Shown: positions 53,331 through 62,404 of the stretch, in pieces | Layout: the number at the start of each line of letters is the position of its first letter | Numbering within the stretch: position 1 is the stretch's first letter | From: Acidobacteriales bacterium 59-55 | GTDB taxonomy: Bacteria > Acidobacteriota > Terriglobia > Terriglobales > Acidobacteriaceae | DNA length: 64,000 bases | Assembly: GCA_001897435.1 (NCBI GenBank) | Contig: MKSV01000006.1 | Location: forward strand, 1 to 64,000 | Direction of reading: 5' to 3' | Made by a program: the position numbers and the translations under genes | The notes under the pieces: model-generated | The model's input: only the letters and a program-made list of their open reading frames with translations | What the model was told of the DNA's origin: nothing | Database searches by the model: none

Positions 53331-54416
53331 ATGCCCAGCCAGCAGGAGGTCAAATGGTCGCAATTGAAGGTTGGCGTGATTGTGCTGGTCGCCTCGGTGG
53401 TTCTGGTGACGCTGCTCTTTCTGATGACCAGCGCCTCGGGGCTAGGCCTCTTTTCTCATAAGCTGACAGTTATCACCTACTTTGAGAACTCCGCCGGATT
53501 GAAAGAAGGCGCCGCAGTCAATCTTCAGGGCGTTACCATCGGCACGGTCAAGAGCATCACTGTCGTCAACACGCCCGACCGCAAGCTGACCCCGGTCAAG
53601 GTCATCCTGAAGCTCAATGAAAAGTATGCATCGAGCCTGAGGAAGGACTCCAAGGCTTCTCTGACCACGGTCGGCGTTCTGGGCGACACCATCATCGACA
53701 TCAACAGCCAGTTCGCCGTCGGGCCTCCGCTCAAGGACGGCGACGAGTTGAAGACGCTGGAGACGCCCAGCATTACCGACGTCGTCAAGGCCAGCCAGGG
53801 CACCATCGAGAGCGTGAACGTGCTTCTCTCGAAGATGAATACGATCGTCGACAACCTGCAATCGGGACAGGGATCGGTCGGGCAGTTCATCAACAATCCC
53901 GAGCTGTACAACAAGGCCAACGCAGCGGTCAATGAGCTGCTGATCCTCGAAAAGAACATCAATGCGGGCAAGGGCTCCATCGGCAAGCTGATGACCGACG
54001 ATACCCTGTACAACCGGATGAACAACACCGTTGGCCGGATGGAGAGCATCGCCAATGCGCTCGACAATGGCAAGGGCACGGCGGGAATGCTCCTCAAGGA
54101 CGATTCGCTCTATAAGAACCTGAACTCGACGCTGGCTCATGCCAACTCGATCATGGCGGACGCCGACGCGGGCAAAGGCGGTCTCGGCCTGATGCTGAAG
54201 GATCCGAAGTTCAGAAACGACCTGAGCCACACGCTGAGCCAGATCAATACACTGGTCTCGGGCATCAACAGCGGCAAGGGAACCCTGGGCAAGCTGACCA
54301 ACGATGACGAAGCCTACACCAACGTGAACAAGCTGCTGACCGCCAGCACCGACCTGGTGACGACCATCCGCAAGGATCCCAAGAAATACCTTACGATTCG
54401 CATGAGGATCTTCTAG
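53331..54416 (+). CDS. MlaD-family MCE protein with five 34-residue repeats
   Basis: 361 aa. One N-terminal membrane helix (VGVIVLVASVVLVTLLFLM) anchors a periplasmic MCE domain at residues about 45-135 (VITYFENSAGLKEGAAVNLQGVTIGTVKSI), which in homologues forms a lipid-transport ring. Residues 177-346 are five consecutive repeats of exactly 34 aa, consensus xxGKGxxGxLxxDDxLYxxxNxTxxxxxxIxxxx. The MlaE permease and MlaF ATPase are not adjacent. ATG 53331 follows CAAGGAGAACT. A terminator follows the gene. Confidence 0.9.
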   Translation: MPSQQEVKWSQLKVGVIVLVASVVLVTLLFLMTSASGLGLFSHKLTVITYFENSAGLKEGAAVNLQGVTIGTVKSITVVNTPDRKLTPVKVILKLNEKYASSLRKDSKASLTTVGVLGDTIIDINSQFAVGPPLKDGDELKTLETPSITDVVKASQGTIESVNVLLSKMNTIVDNLQSGQGSVGQFINNPELYNKANAAVNELLILEKNINAGKGSIGKLMTDDTLYNRMNNTVGRMESIANALDNGKGTAGMLLKDDSLYKNLNSTLAHANSIMADADAGKGGLGLMLKDPKFRNDLSHTLSQINTLVSGINSGKGTLGKLTNDDEAYTNVNKLLTASTDLVTTIRKDPKKYLTIRMRIF

Positions 54417-54504
54417 TGCGTCCGTACGCGAGACGCGAGCGCCCGGTTGCCTGTCCTGCACCTCTGATTCAACTTCGTCCGGCGGCTTGAACGCGGCTTT
54501 TTTT

Positions 54505-54527
54505 AGGCGCTTGACGCGCCTGTTTTT
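54505..54527 (+). terminator. intrinsic terminator after the MlaD gene
   Basis: AGGCGC-TTGAC-GCGCCT followed by GTTTTT. It lies between the MlaD-type gene and the M13 peptidase, whose start is 20 nt beyond. Confidence 0.6.
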
Positions 54528-54546
54528 CTATTCCTTCAGGAGAGCC

Positions 54547-56637
54547 ATGATCTTTAAATCGCCCGCTTCCCTTATTTTTAAATCCGTCGCTTCCCTTCTG
54601 GCATTGAGCGGCGCCCTGTGCCTCGGCCAAGCCCCTGCTTCTGCTGCGGATGCGGGCCTCGCGCCCAAGGCGGAGCCGGCGAAGCCGATCAGCTTCGACC
54701 TCACCGCGATCGACAAGACTGCCGATCCCTGCACGGATTTCTACCAGTACGCCTGCGGCAACTGGAAGAAGGACAACCCGATTCCGCCCGACCAGACGCG
54801 CTGGGGGCGGTTCAACCAGTTGGCGGAGCGCAATAACTATCTTCTTTACCAGGACCTCAAGGCCGCCGCCGATGCGCCCACGACGCCTCTGCAGAAGAAG
54901 TACGGCGATTTCTTCGCCGCCTGCATGGACGTCGATCTGGCCAACCGTCTCGGAGCGAAGCCGATCGAGCCCGCGCTCCGGACCATCGCCGCATGGGACG
55001 ACCGAAGGACGCTGGCCACGCTGCTGGGCACGATGGAGAAAGATTACGCCGTCGGATTTTTCTTCAACTTCGGCTCCGAGCAGGACCAGAAGGACTCGAC
55101 CAAGCAGATCGGCGCGGTCGATCAGGGCGGCCTGGGCCTGCCGGACCGCGACTACTACCTGAATCAGGACGACCGCTCGAAGACGATTCGCGCCGAGTAC
55201 CTCGCGCATGTGACGAAGATGTTCAAACTGCTCGGCGACACTCCCGAACAGGCGAACACAGAGGCGAACAATGTAATGACGGTGGAGACAGCGCTGGCCA
55301 AGGGGTCGATGTCTCGCGTCGATCGCCGCAACCCGGCCAATGTCTACCATGTGATGACGATTGCGCAGTTGCAGAAGATGACGCCGGACTTCGACTGGAA
55401 GGTTTATCTCTGGGCCAAGCGGGAGGGCCATCTGGCCACGGCCAACGTCGTCTCGCCCGGCTTCTTCAAGGCGATGCAGCAGCAGATCGGCTCTGACAGC
55501 ATCGACGCTCTGAAGAGCTACATGCGCTGGCACACCGTCCATCGCTTTGCGACCAGCCTGAGCCAGCCCTTTGTCGAGGAGAACTTCAACTTCTACGGCG
55601 CGACCCTGACCGGGCAGAAGGAGATCACGCCGCGCTGGAAGCGCTGCACCGCCGCCACCGACCGCGCGCTGGGCGAAGCCGTCGGGCAGGACTGGGTGGC
55701 GAAGAACTTTCCGCCCGCGGCCAAGGACAACATGGACAAGCTCGTCCATGCGCTCGAGGCCGCGCTCGGGCAGGACATCCAGCACCTGGACTGGATGAGC
55801 GAGGCCACCAAGGCCGAGGCGCAGAAGAAGCTCGCCGCCTTCCGCAACAAGATCGGCTATCCCGACAAGTGGCGCGACTACAGCGCGCTTACCGTCAAGC
55901 GCAATGACCCGGTCGGCAACGTGCAGCATGCCGCCGCCTTCCTCGACCGGCACGACCTCGACAAGATCGGCAAGCCGGTCGACGAGAAGGAGTGGGACAT
56001 GACGCCGCCGACCGTCAACGCCTACTACAACCCCGCGATGAACGACATCAACTTCCCTGCCGGAATCCTGCAACCGCCGTTCTACGACTTCAAGATCGAT
56101 CCAGCGGTCAACTTCGGCGGCATCGGCGTTGTCATCGGCCACGAGATGACGCATGGCTTCGACGACCAGGGCAGCCAGTACGACGCCCAGGGCAACGTGC
56201 GCAGTTGGTGGACCCCCGAGGACAGGAAGAAGTTCGACGAGCGCACCGAGTGCGAGGTCAAGCAGTACAGCAACTTCGAGGTGGCGCCCGGCCAGAAGCT
56301 GGACGGCCGCCTGACGCTGGGCGAGAATACTGCCGACAACGGCGGCCTGCGCATCGCCTACGCCGCGCTGATGAGCACGCTTGCCGAGGAGAACAAGTCG
56401 GTGACGGACAAGATCGACGGCTACACCCCTGCCCAGCGCTACTTCATCTCCTGGGGGCAGGTCTGGTGCGAGAACACCCGCGAGCAGGCTGCACGGCTGC
56501 GCGCCAAGACCGATCCGCACTCGAGCGGGCAGTGGCGCGTCAACGGAACGGTCGAGAACTTCGACGAGTTCGGCAAGGCGTTCGGCTGTAAAGTAGGCCA
56601 GCCCATGATGCCGGCAAACAGTTGCCGGGTCTGGTAA
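54547..56637 (+). CDS. pepO: M13 family zinc metallopeptidase (PepO/neprilysin type)
   Basis: 696 aa. A signal peptide (SLIFKSVASLLALSGALCLGQAPASA) sends it out of the cytoplasm. N-terminal M13 domain begins PCTDFYQYACGNWKK. Zinc site HEMTH (H532-H536) in VIGHEMTHGFDDQG, third ligand in LGENTADNGGL, and the typical C-terminal end CRVW. Cleaves oligopeptides. ATG 54547 follows TTCAGGAGAGCC; the ORF-track start adds 20 residues that are partly read from the terminator. Confidence 0.95.
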   Translation: MIFKSPASLIFKSVASLLALSGALCLGQAPASAADAGLAPKAEPAKPISFDLTAIDKTADPCTDFYQYACGNWKKDNPIPPDQTRWGRFNQLAERNNYLLYQDLKAAADAPTTPLQKKYGDFFAACMDVDLANRLGAKPIEPALRTIAAWDDRRTLATLLGTMEKDYAVGFFFNFGSEQDQKDSTKQIGAVDQGGLGLPDRDYYLNQDDRSKTIRAEYLAHVTKMFKLLGDTPEQANTEANNVMTVETALAKGSMSRVDRRNPANVYHVMTIAQLQKMTPDFDWKVYLWAKREGHLATANVVSPGFFKAMQQQIGSDSIDALKSYMRWHTVHRFATSLSQPFVEENFNFYGATLTGQKEITPRWKRCTAATDRALGEAVGQDWVAKNFPPAAKDNMDKLVHALEAALGQDIQHLDWMSEATKAEAQKKLAAFRNKIGYPDKWRDYSALTVKRNDPVGNVQHAAAFLDRHDLDKIGKPVDEKEWDMTPPTVNAYYNPAMNDINFPAGILQPPFYDFKIDPAVNFGGIGVVIGHEMTHGFDDQGSQYDAQGNVRSWWTPEDRKKFDERTECEVKQYSNFEVAPGQKLDGRLTLGENTADNGGLRIAYAALMSTLAEENKSVTDKIDGYTPAQRYFISWGQVWCENTREQAARLRAKTDPHSSGQWRVNGTVENFDEFGKAFGCKVGQPMMPANSCRVW

Positions 56638-56656
56638 ATCGAGTAACGGCAATCGC

Positions 56657-56684
56657 AGGTCCGGGCTCAGGCCCGGGCCTTTTT
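56657..56684 (+). terminator. intrinsic terminator after pepO
   Basis: AGGTCCGGGC-TCAG-GCCCGGGCCT is a 10-bp stem with one wobble pair, followed by TTTT. It lies 20 nt after the pepO stop. Confidence 0.8.
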
Positions 56685-56873
56685 GCCGGCCGAATTGCTG
56701 GCCTTTGGGTAACCATCGGCTGGTGACCGGAAAGTTCGGCGACGAATGCTGTCCGGGAAGTGGCATAAAGTCGCAACAGCTTCTACAATTGGCGAAGGAA
56801 TCGTATCCCTACAGAGTTGCTCGCGATAAAAAGGTGCTCGAAGTGTAGATCGCCGGCGAGGTTAAGGAAGCGC

Positions 56874-58154
56874 ATGAAGTTGAGCAGGATTGGCCGGGTT
56901 TCAATGGCCTTGGTAGTGTCCGCAGCGATGGGTCTGGGTATGACGGCGTGCGGTGGCGGCACCGTCGGTTTCTTGTGGGTTCTCGGCACGCAATATAACC
57001 AGATCGCCGGCTTCAAGATCGATAACTATACAGGCAATCTGAGAGAGATGCCTCACCAGCCGTTCACCTCCGGCGGAGCGAATCCCGTATCGCTCGTCAT
57101 CAAGCCGGGTGGCCGCTACCTCTATGTCGTCAACAAGGGCGTCACGGCAGCCGGTGGCAACACCTCGGGCGAGCAGAAGTGCGGCGCCAATGGCGCGGGC
57201 ATTGCGGAGTTCAGCATCGGCGGCGGCGGCGTGCTGACCTTCCAGCAGTGCTTCCAGTCGCAGGGGGCTTCTCCGGTCTGGGCGCAGATGAACAGTTCAG
57301 GCACCTTCCTCTATGTCCTCGACCAGTTCGCGCCCGGCACCGACTGCGACGCGCAGGCCCCGACCAACTGCCACGGAGATATCACCGTATTCTCCATCGC
57401 GGACGACACTGGCCGCCTGACGCTGGTTCCGAACCAGCAGGTCAAGAACGCGGACGGCACCCAGCTTACCTACTTCCCGGTCGGCAATACACCGACCATG
57501 ATGAAGATTGCGGGCACCGGCTGCCTGTTCACGCTCAATTCGGGCGACCAGACAATCTTCCCCTATAGCCTTGGCAGCGGCGGCCAGTTGAACCTGCCCA
57601 CCAATACGACCATCAACACCGGCGCGGGCCGGCTGACCTCGATCAACGCGGGCGGCAGCTATATCTACCTGACCGACGCGGCTCCTACCAGCGACAGTCC
57701 GGGCGGCAGGATTCTTCCCTTCACCGTCGGCACCGGTTGCGCGCTGAACACGCTGACGGGCGGGCCGGTCAACAACCTGCCGCAGACCTCGAACCCGGTC
57801 TATACCTTGATGGACACGAGCGGCCAGTACCTGTATGTGGCGAATCAGTCCACAACCAACTCGAACGCTCCTTCGTACAGCTCTATCTCGGCGTTCACCG
57901 TAGACAAGACCACGGGCAAGCTGCTTCCGGTTCCGGACACGAAGAACAATCCTTATCCGGTAGGTTCAGGCCCGGTATGCATGGTCGAAGACCCATCGAA
58001 TCAGTACCTCTACACGTCGAACTACGTGGATGGCACGGTGACCGGCAAGAATCTGGACAAGCGATCGGGCCAGCTCTCGAACCTGAGAAGAGGGGCGACG
58101 TTCACGGCAACAGGATTGTCAACATGCCTCGCGGTAAGCGGAAACGTTCAGTAG
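56874..58154 (+). CDS. lactonase-like beta-propeller lipoprotein, copy 1
   Basis: 426 aa. Lipoprotein signal with lipobox GMTAC (VVSAAMGLGMTACGGG). The rest is a YVTN/6-phosphogluconolactonase-like seven-bladed propeller with repeated GGRYLYVVN, SGTFLYVLD, SGQYLYVAN, NQYLYTSN strands. Probably anchored in a membrane facing the periplasm or outside. Lactonase activity is not implied, since most acidobacterial members are uncharacterised. ATG 56874 (MKLSRIGR) follows GTTAAGGAAGC. Confidence 0.85.
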   Translation: MKLSRIGRVSMALVVSAAMGLGMTACGGGTVGFLWVLGTQYNQIAGFKIDNYTGNLREMPHQPFTSGGANPVSLVIKPGGRYLYVVNKGVTAAGGNTSGEQKCGANGAGIAEFSIGGGGVLTFQQCFQSQGASPVWAQMNSSGTFLYVLDQFAPGTDCDAQAPTNCHGDITVFSIADDTGRLTLVPNQQVKNADGTQLTYFPVGNTPTMMKIAGTGCLFTLNSGDQTIFPYSLGSGGQLNLPTNTTINTGAGRLTSINAGGSYIYLTDAAPTSDSPGGRILPFTVGTGCALNTLTGGPVNNLPQTSNPVYTLMDTSGQYLYVANQSTTNSNAPSYSSISAFTVDKTTGKLLPVPDTKNNPYPVGSGPVCMVEDPSNQYLYTSNYVDGTVTGKNLDKRSGQLSNLRRGATFTATGLSTCLAVSGNVQ

Positions 58155-58261
58155 CTGGCAGGTTCGCAGCTAAAGACACAGGACAGGGCGTCCGCACGAG
58201 CCCTGATTATTTGACATAGCAGCAAGTGGGCGGAAATGATCTGTCCCGGAGCCAGGTAAGC

Positions 58262-59524
58262 ATGAAGTTGAATAACATAGGCCGCGGTGCACTGGCCTCG
58301 ATTTTGTCTCTCGCGATGGGGCTGGGCGTCACGGCGTGCAGCCGCAACTACACGTTGGCGTATGTCTACGTGACCACCTCACAGCCTCTTGCCGGGTCGT
58401 CGCTGGACGGCGGCATCAGCGCGTATGGCGTTGACTACCAATCGGGAGCTCTGATTCCGCTGGCCGACTCTCCCATTCCGGCGGGCAAGAATCCTGTCAC
58501 CCTGGTGGCGTCCCCGGCCAGCGCGAACGGCCAGTTCCTCTATGTGGTCAACCGTGACGACTCGACGGTGATGGAGTTCTCGATCGGCACCGACGGCAAG
58601 CTCTACCTGAAGAACACTTACAACACCACAGGAAGCCTTCCGGTGGCCGCGGCAATCGATGCCGCCGGCACCTTCCTCTACGTGGTCAATACCTATCAGA
58701 ACAACCTGCCGGACAACACGCAGTTGTATACGCCCGCCTCGCCGGGACCGGGTAGCGTCACCATCTTCAAGATCGCCGCAGACGGCAGCCTGACCGCGGC
58801 AGGAACGGTCAACGTGGGCAACAAGCCGGTCGGTATCGCGGCCAGCACACGCAACAACTACGTCTATGTGATCGATCAGGAGACCGAGGGCGGGGTCAAC
58901 CCCGTCGGCGTGGCGCTTGGCTACTCACAAGACCCGACGAGCGGCGCGCTGACGCCGACGACGGGCGGCACGGTGGTGCTGAACGGTGTTCCCATTGCCA
59001 ATGGTTATCCCGCAGGCACCAAGCCCAGCGCGATCGCCGAAGATCCCTCGGCACGCTTCGTCTATGTAACCGACCAGGATACGAATCAGCTTTACGGGTA
59101 CGTCACCGGCGGCAGCGGCGAACTGGTCACCATGACCAGCGGACCATACAGGACCGGCGTGCGACCGGTCGGCATTACCATCGACCCGCGCGGCAAATAT
59201 CTCTACGTGGCGAACTACAACGACAACAATATCAGTGCCTATGCCATCGATATCGCCACCGGCGCGCCTTCGGGAACGGTTGGATCCACGGCAACGCTGG
59301 TGGGAACTTCGCCGACCTGCATCGCTATCGAACCGGCTCTGGGCAAGTACCTGTACACATCGAACTACCTCGACGGAACGGTCTCGGGCGAGAAGCTCGA
59401 TGCGCACAACGGTGGATTGACCTCGGTGCAGAACACCCCCTTCCCCTCCTCCGGCCTGCCGACCTGCGCCGTGGCGGTGGCGAACGGTGCCTACGGCCAT
59501 CCCAACCAGATCATCAACCCCTAG
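58262..59524 (+). CDS. lactonase-like beta-propeller lipoprotein, copy 2
   Basis: 420 aa, tandem paralogue of the preceding gene, 107 nt downstream. The N termini correspond (MKLNNIGR versus MKLSRIGR, MGLGVTAC versus MGLGMTAC) and so do the last blades (YLYTSNYLDGTVSGEKLD versus YLYTSNYVDGTVTGKNLD), while the middle has diverged. Lipobox VTAC-S. Repeats NGQFLYVVN, AGTFLYVVN, RNNYVYVID, ARFVYVTD, GKYLYVAN. A terminator follows. Confidence 0.85.
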   Translation: MKLNNIGRGALASILSLAMGLGVTACSRNYTLAYVYVTTSQPLAGSSLDGGISAYGVDYQSGALIPLADSPIPAGKNPVTLVASPASANGQFLYVVNRDDSTVMEFSIGTDGKLYLKNTYNTTGSLPVAAAIDAAGTFLYVVNTYQNNLPDNTQLYTPASPGPGSVTIFKIAADGSLTAAGTVNVGNKPVGIAASTRNNYVYVIDQETEGGVNPVGVALGYSQDPTSGALTPTTGGTVVLNGVPIANGYPAGTKPSAIAEDPSARFVYVTDQDTNQLYGYVTGGSGELVTMTSGPYRTGVRPVGITIDPRGKYLYVANYNDNNISAYAIDIATGAPSGTVGSTATLVGTSPTCIAIEPALGKYLYTSNYLDGTVSGEKLDAHNGGLTSVQNTPFPSSGLPTCAVAVANGAYGHPNQIINP

Positions 59525-59565
59525 AACTCCGGCCTGCCAGCACTCCGGCTACCGGATTCGCAAGA

Positions 59566-59592
59566 AGCCCCGCTCCGGCGGGGCTTTTTTTG
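59566..59592 (+). terminator. intrinsic terminator after the propeller pair
   Basis: AGCCCCGC-TCCG-GCGGGGCT followed by TTTTTT: a perfect 8-bp stem with a T-run, 41 nt after the stop. Confidence 0.9.
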
Positions 59593-59654
59593 TTGCTCAC
59601 GGATAGCGTTTGGGTTTGGCCTGCTCGTCTGGTCCCGGCAGGCCAGCCTCGCGG

Positions 59655-60221
59655 CTAGCCCACGATCCCCGGCCCCACATACCGCATCTCGTACCGCGCA
59701 AACAGGGCCGCATCCATCTTTGGACCGTTCGGCACGGCGACCGCGCGAAAGAACTCCTCCATCTTTCCCGCGGGCGTGAATGTAATCAGCATCCTTGCAG
59801 GCTTCTCGCCGGTTCCCGCAAAGCAATGCGGAACCCTCCGCGGCCCCATCACGCTCTCTCCCGGCCCCACCACGGTCTCTTTGCCGCTCACACGGAACCG
59901 CACGTTTCCCTCCAGAACATAGAACCACTCGTCCTGATAGAGATGGAAGTGCTCCGGCGGCCCTCCCTTGCCCAGCCCTCGGTGCTCGATTGCAAACAGG
60001 CTGCCGCCCGACTCTTTCGCGCCCACCCGGAACAGGATCGTGGTGAAGCCCAGTGGATGATGCTCGTCGAAACGATCCTGCCCCTGGCCCACCACATGCG
60101 CTTCACCGCTCACGGGTTCTACACCGGAGGCTTCGCCTCCACTCTGTCCCAGTGCCAACCTCTCCAGCAGAGCTGCCGGAACCGCCGCGCCTGCCGCCTT
60201 CAAAAATGATCTACGCCTCAT
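59655..60221 (-). CDS. exported cupin-domain protein
   Basis: 188 aa. Tat-type N terminus RRRSFLKAAGAAVPAALLERLALG. A single cupin domain at residues about 60-150: metal-binding GGPPEHFHLYQDEWFYVLEGNVRF and second motif RVPHCFAG. The His-x-His and Glu of motif 1 and His of motif 2 are present, so it should bind a metal. Reaction unknown. ATG 60221 follows CAAGGAGGGAG. Confidence 0.85.
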   Translation of the reverse strand: MRRRSFLKAAGAAVPAALLERLALGQSGGEASGVEPVSGEAHVVGQGQDRFDEHHPLGFTTILFRVGAKESGGSLFAIEHRGLGKGGPPEHFHLYQDEWFYVLEGNVRFRVSGKETVVGPGESVMGPRRVPHCFAGTGEKPARMLITFTPAGKMEEFFRAVAVPNGPKMDAALFARYEMRYVGPGIVG

Positions 60222-60432
60222 CACGCACTCCCTCCTTGACTTCTCCGAAGCACAGAGTTGCTGCCGAAACGCATCCATCCTACTACGGAAGTTTTCGCAT
60301 GTTCAGGCTCCTGCCATTGGATTTTCGGGATAATGCCGATCGTCGATTCCTTCAAAGGTGCAAGATGCAGAACAGGCCCCGGCGGGATAGCGCGGGGCCT
60401 GTTCACTGTGTAGCGTTCCTTGTTTCAACCAG

Positions 60433-61992
60433 CTATGGCGTAGGCGGGGTTGGGAGCCGCCAGGCGTACATGACGCTGCCGGCGCTGGTCACCAGGTACT
60501 GGTGGCCGTCTAGCTCGTAGGTGATCGGCGAACTGGAGATACCCGATCCCCCATTCGCGTGCCAGAGCGTCTTGCCGTCGCTGGTATCGAGCGCGAGGAA
60601 GTTGCCGTAGGCATCGCCGGTGAAGGTGAGGCCAGAGGCCGTCGTCATGACGCCTGCGCTCGATCCCTGGCCGATCTCGTGGCTCCAGCGGATCTTTCCC
60701 GTCTTGTAGTCGATCGCTTCGATGACGCCCTTGCCCCACAGGCCGTAGTCCGCGCCGGCCCAGCCGTAGCTGCCGTCCGCGGGCTTGGCGAAGTAGAGGC
60801 TCCAACTGGGGTGGGCGCTGACGATGAAGAGGCCGGTCTTGGGATCGAAGCTGGGAGAGCGGAAGTTGGTGAGGCCCCCCTCGTCGGGCGCGATCAGGCG
60901 GCCATCGGGAGCCGGTTCCTTCGCGGGGTTGGGAATGGGCTGGCCCTTTTTGTCGAGGCCGGTCGCCCAGTTCACCGGGCCGAAGGGCACGGTCAGCAGG
61001 TTCTCGCCGGTGGTCCGGTCGAGGACGAAGAAGTAGCCATTGCGGGAGGCCTGCATCAGCATCTTGCGGGGCTTGCCGTTGAAGTCGGCGTCGACCAGCA
61101 CCGGGATCTCGACCGCGTCCCAGTCATGGGTATCGTGCGGCGAGGGCTGGAAGGCCCAGGCCAGTTTTCCGGTATCTGCGTGCAAGGCCACGATGCTGGC
61201 GGTGTAGAGATTGTCGCCGGGGCGCACCTTGCCGTTCAGCACCGGGGTGGGATTTCCCGTTCCCCAGTAGATGAGGTTCAACTCGGGGTCATAGGTTCCG
61301 GGCATCCAGGTGGTGCCGCCGGTGGCGATGTGCGGCGATCCGGCGGGCTCGGTTACATCCCACTGCCATTGCGTCTTTCCAGTCTCGGGATCGACGGCCT
61401 TGAGGAACATGGGAATGTTATCCAGGTCGCCGCCGACGCCGACGAGGACGTGGTTGCCGACGATCAACGGAGCTTCGGTGGCCCAGTAGCCCTTCGAGTG
61501 GTCGGCTATCTCGACGATCCACTGCACCTTGCCGGTCCTGCTGTCGAGCTTGACCAGATGCGCGTCGGGAGAGACGAAGTAGACCGAATCCTTATAGACG
61601 GCGACGCCGCGCTGGCCGATGTGGTCGCCGGTGTTGGGAGGATAGGTGTAGTGCCAGAGCTGATGGCCGGAGCGCGCGTCAACCGCCCAGATGTTATCGG
61701 GGAGGGTGAAGTACAGGATTCCATCGACCATCAGCGGCGAGGACTTGATGGTGGCAGTCTCGCGCGTCTGGAAGGCCCAGGCCAGGGTCAGGCCGTGCAC
61801 ATTCTCAGGAGTGATCTGGGTGAGGCTGCTGTGGCGCTTGCCGGTGTAGTCGCCATGATAGCTGGGCCAACTGTTGGCCGGGGGGTTGAGCAGCATGGCG
61901 TTGTCCACGCCTTGCGCCGCCAGCGGATAAGAGAACGAGATCGACAACGCAGCCGTCGCTGCAAAGAACAGGGCATTCTTCAAAAGCTTCAT
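60433..61992 (-). CDS. PQQ-dependent dehydrogenase, methanol/ethanol family-like
   Basis: 519 aa with a Sec signal (LLKNALFFAATAALSISFSYPLAAQ). Eight-bladed propeller with tryptophan-docking strands (QLWHYTYP, GKVQWIVE, GKLAWAFQPSPHDTHDWDAVE, GKIRWSHEIG, GKTLWHANGG). N-terminal SWPSYHGDYTGKRHSSLTQITPENVHGLTLAW is typical of quinoprotein alcohol dehydrogenases. The mature protein contains no cysteine, so the vicinal disulfide over PQQ is missing, and there is no cytochrome domain. Substrate unknown. ATG 61992 follows GAAAGGTT. Confidence 0.87.
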   Translation of the reverse strand: MKLLKNALFFAATAALSISFSYPLAAQGVDNAMLLNPPANSWPSYHGDYTGKRHSSLTQITPENVHGLTLAWAFQTRETATIKSSPLMVDGILYFTLPDNIWAVDARSGHQLWHYTYPPNTGDHIGQRGVAVYKDSVYFVSPDAHLVKLDSRTGKVQWIVEIADHSKGYWATEAPLIVGNHVLVGVGGDLDNIPMFLKAVDPETGKTQWQWDVTEPAGSPHIATGGTTWMPGTYDPELNLIYWGTGNPTPVLNGKVRPGDNLYTASIVALHADTGKLAWAFQPSPHDTHDWDAVEIPVLVDADFNGKPRKMLMQASRNGYFFVLDRTTGENLLTVPFGPVNWATGLDKKGQPIPNPAKEPAPDGRLIAPDEGGLTNFRSPSFDPKTGLFIVSAHPSWSLYFAKPADGSYGWAGADYGLWGKGVIEAIDYKTGKIRWSHEIGQGSSAGVMTTASGLTFTGDAYGNFLALDTSDGKTLWHANGGSGISSSPITYELDGHQYLVTSAGSVMYAWRLPTPPTP

Positions 61993-62404
61993 ACCGATCG
62001 GGAACCTTTCAAAATCAAGACATCGAGAGATATTTAATAGAAACGCCTGGACGATGCGGGTATCGAAAGGGGACTCGGTATTCACGCCGGAATCATCGGG
62101 GCCCATGCGGGGTGCATCTCCTTGTGCGCTGCGACAACAACCATCCTATACAGTCGGAACGGACTTGGGCCAGTCGCAGTCTCCGCTTCACTATACCCTC
62201 ATCTCGGACATTCGTAACAGTGTTGTGGGGCGAGAATGTGTCCAAAGGCCGGCCTGATTGTAGATTTTGATGGAAAAACGGGCGAAGGCAAGAAAATACG
62301 GCGTTCTCTCCACTACGCTCCGCTCCGATCGAGAGGACGTTTTGCGAGGAGGGCCGATTCTGAGAAGCGGACGTTGGTCGTCGATCGCCGGTGCAGCAGC
62401 GCGT
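61993..62404. other. intergenic gap between PQQ dehydrogenase and acyltransferase
   Basis: 412 nt. It holds a diverged family B copy and no credible gene; the overlapping short ORFs on the + strand encode low-complexity peptides. The left part presumably carries the PQQ dehydrogenase promoter, which I cannot place. Confidence 0.5.
62287..62340. repeat. Family B dispersed repeat, copy 6 (diverged)
   Basis: GGCAAGAAAATACGGCGTTC .. TCTCCACTACGCTCCGCTCC .. GATCGAGAGGACGT. Ends and core match the other copies with several substitutions. It is far from the others and is the only copy beyond 24 kb that I found. Confidence 0.6.

Noticed and set aside
54469-56766. 765-aa ORF on the - strand across pepO
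   Set aside because: Antisense to a complete M13 peptidase with HEMTH site; composition-driven.
60559-62037. 492-aa ORF on the + strand across the PQQ dehydrogenase
   Set aside because: Antisense shadow of a well-supported propeller enzyme.
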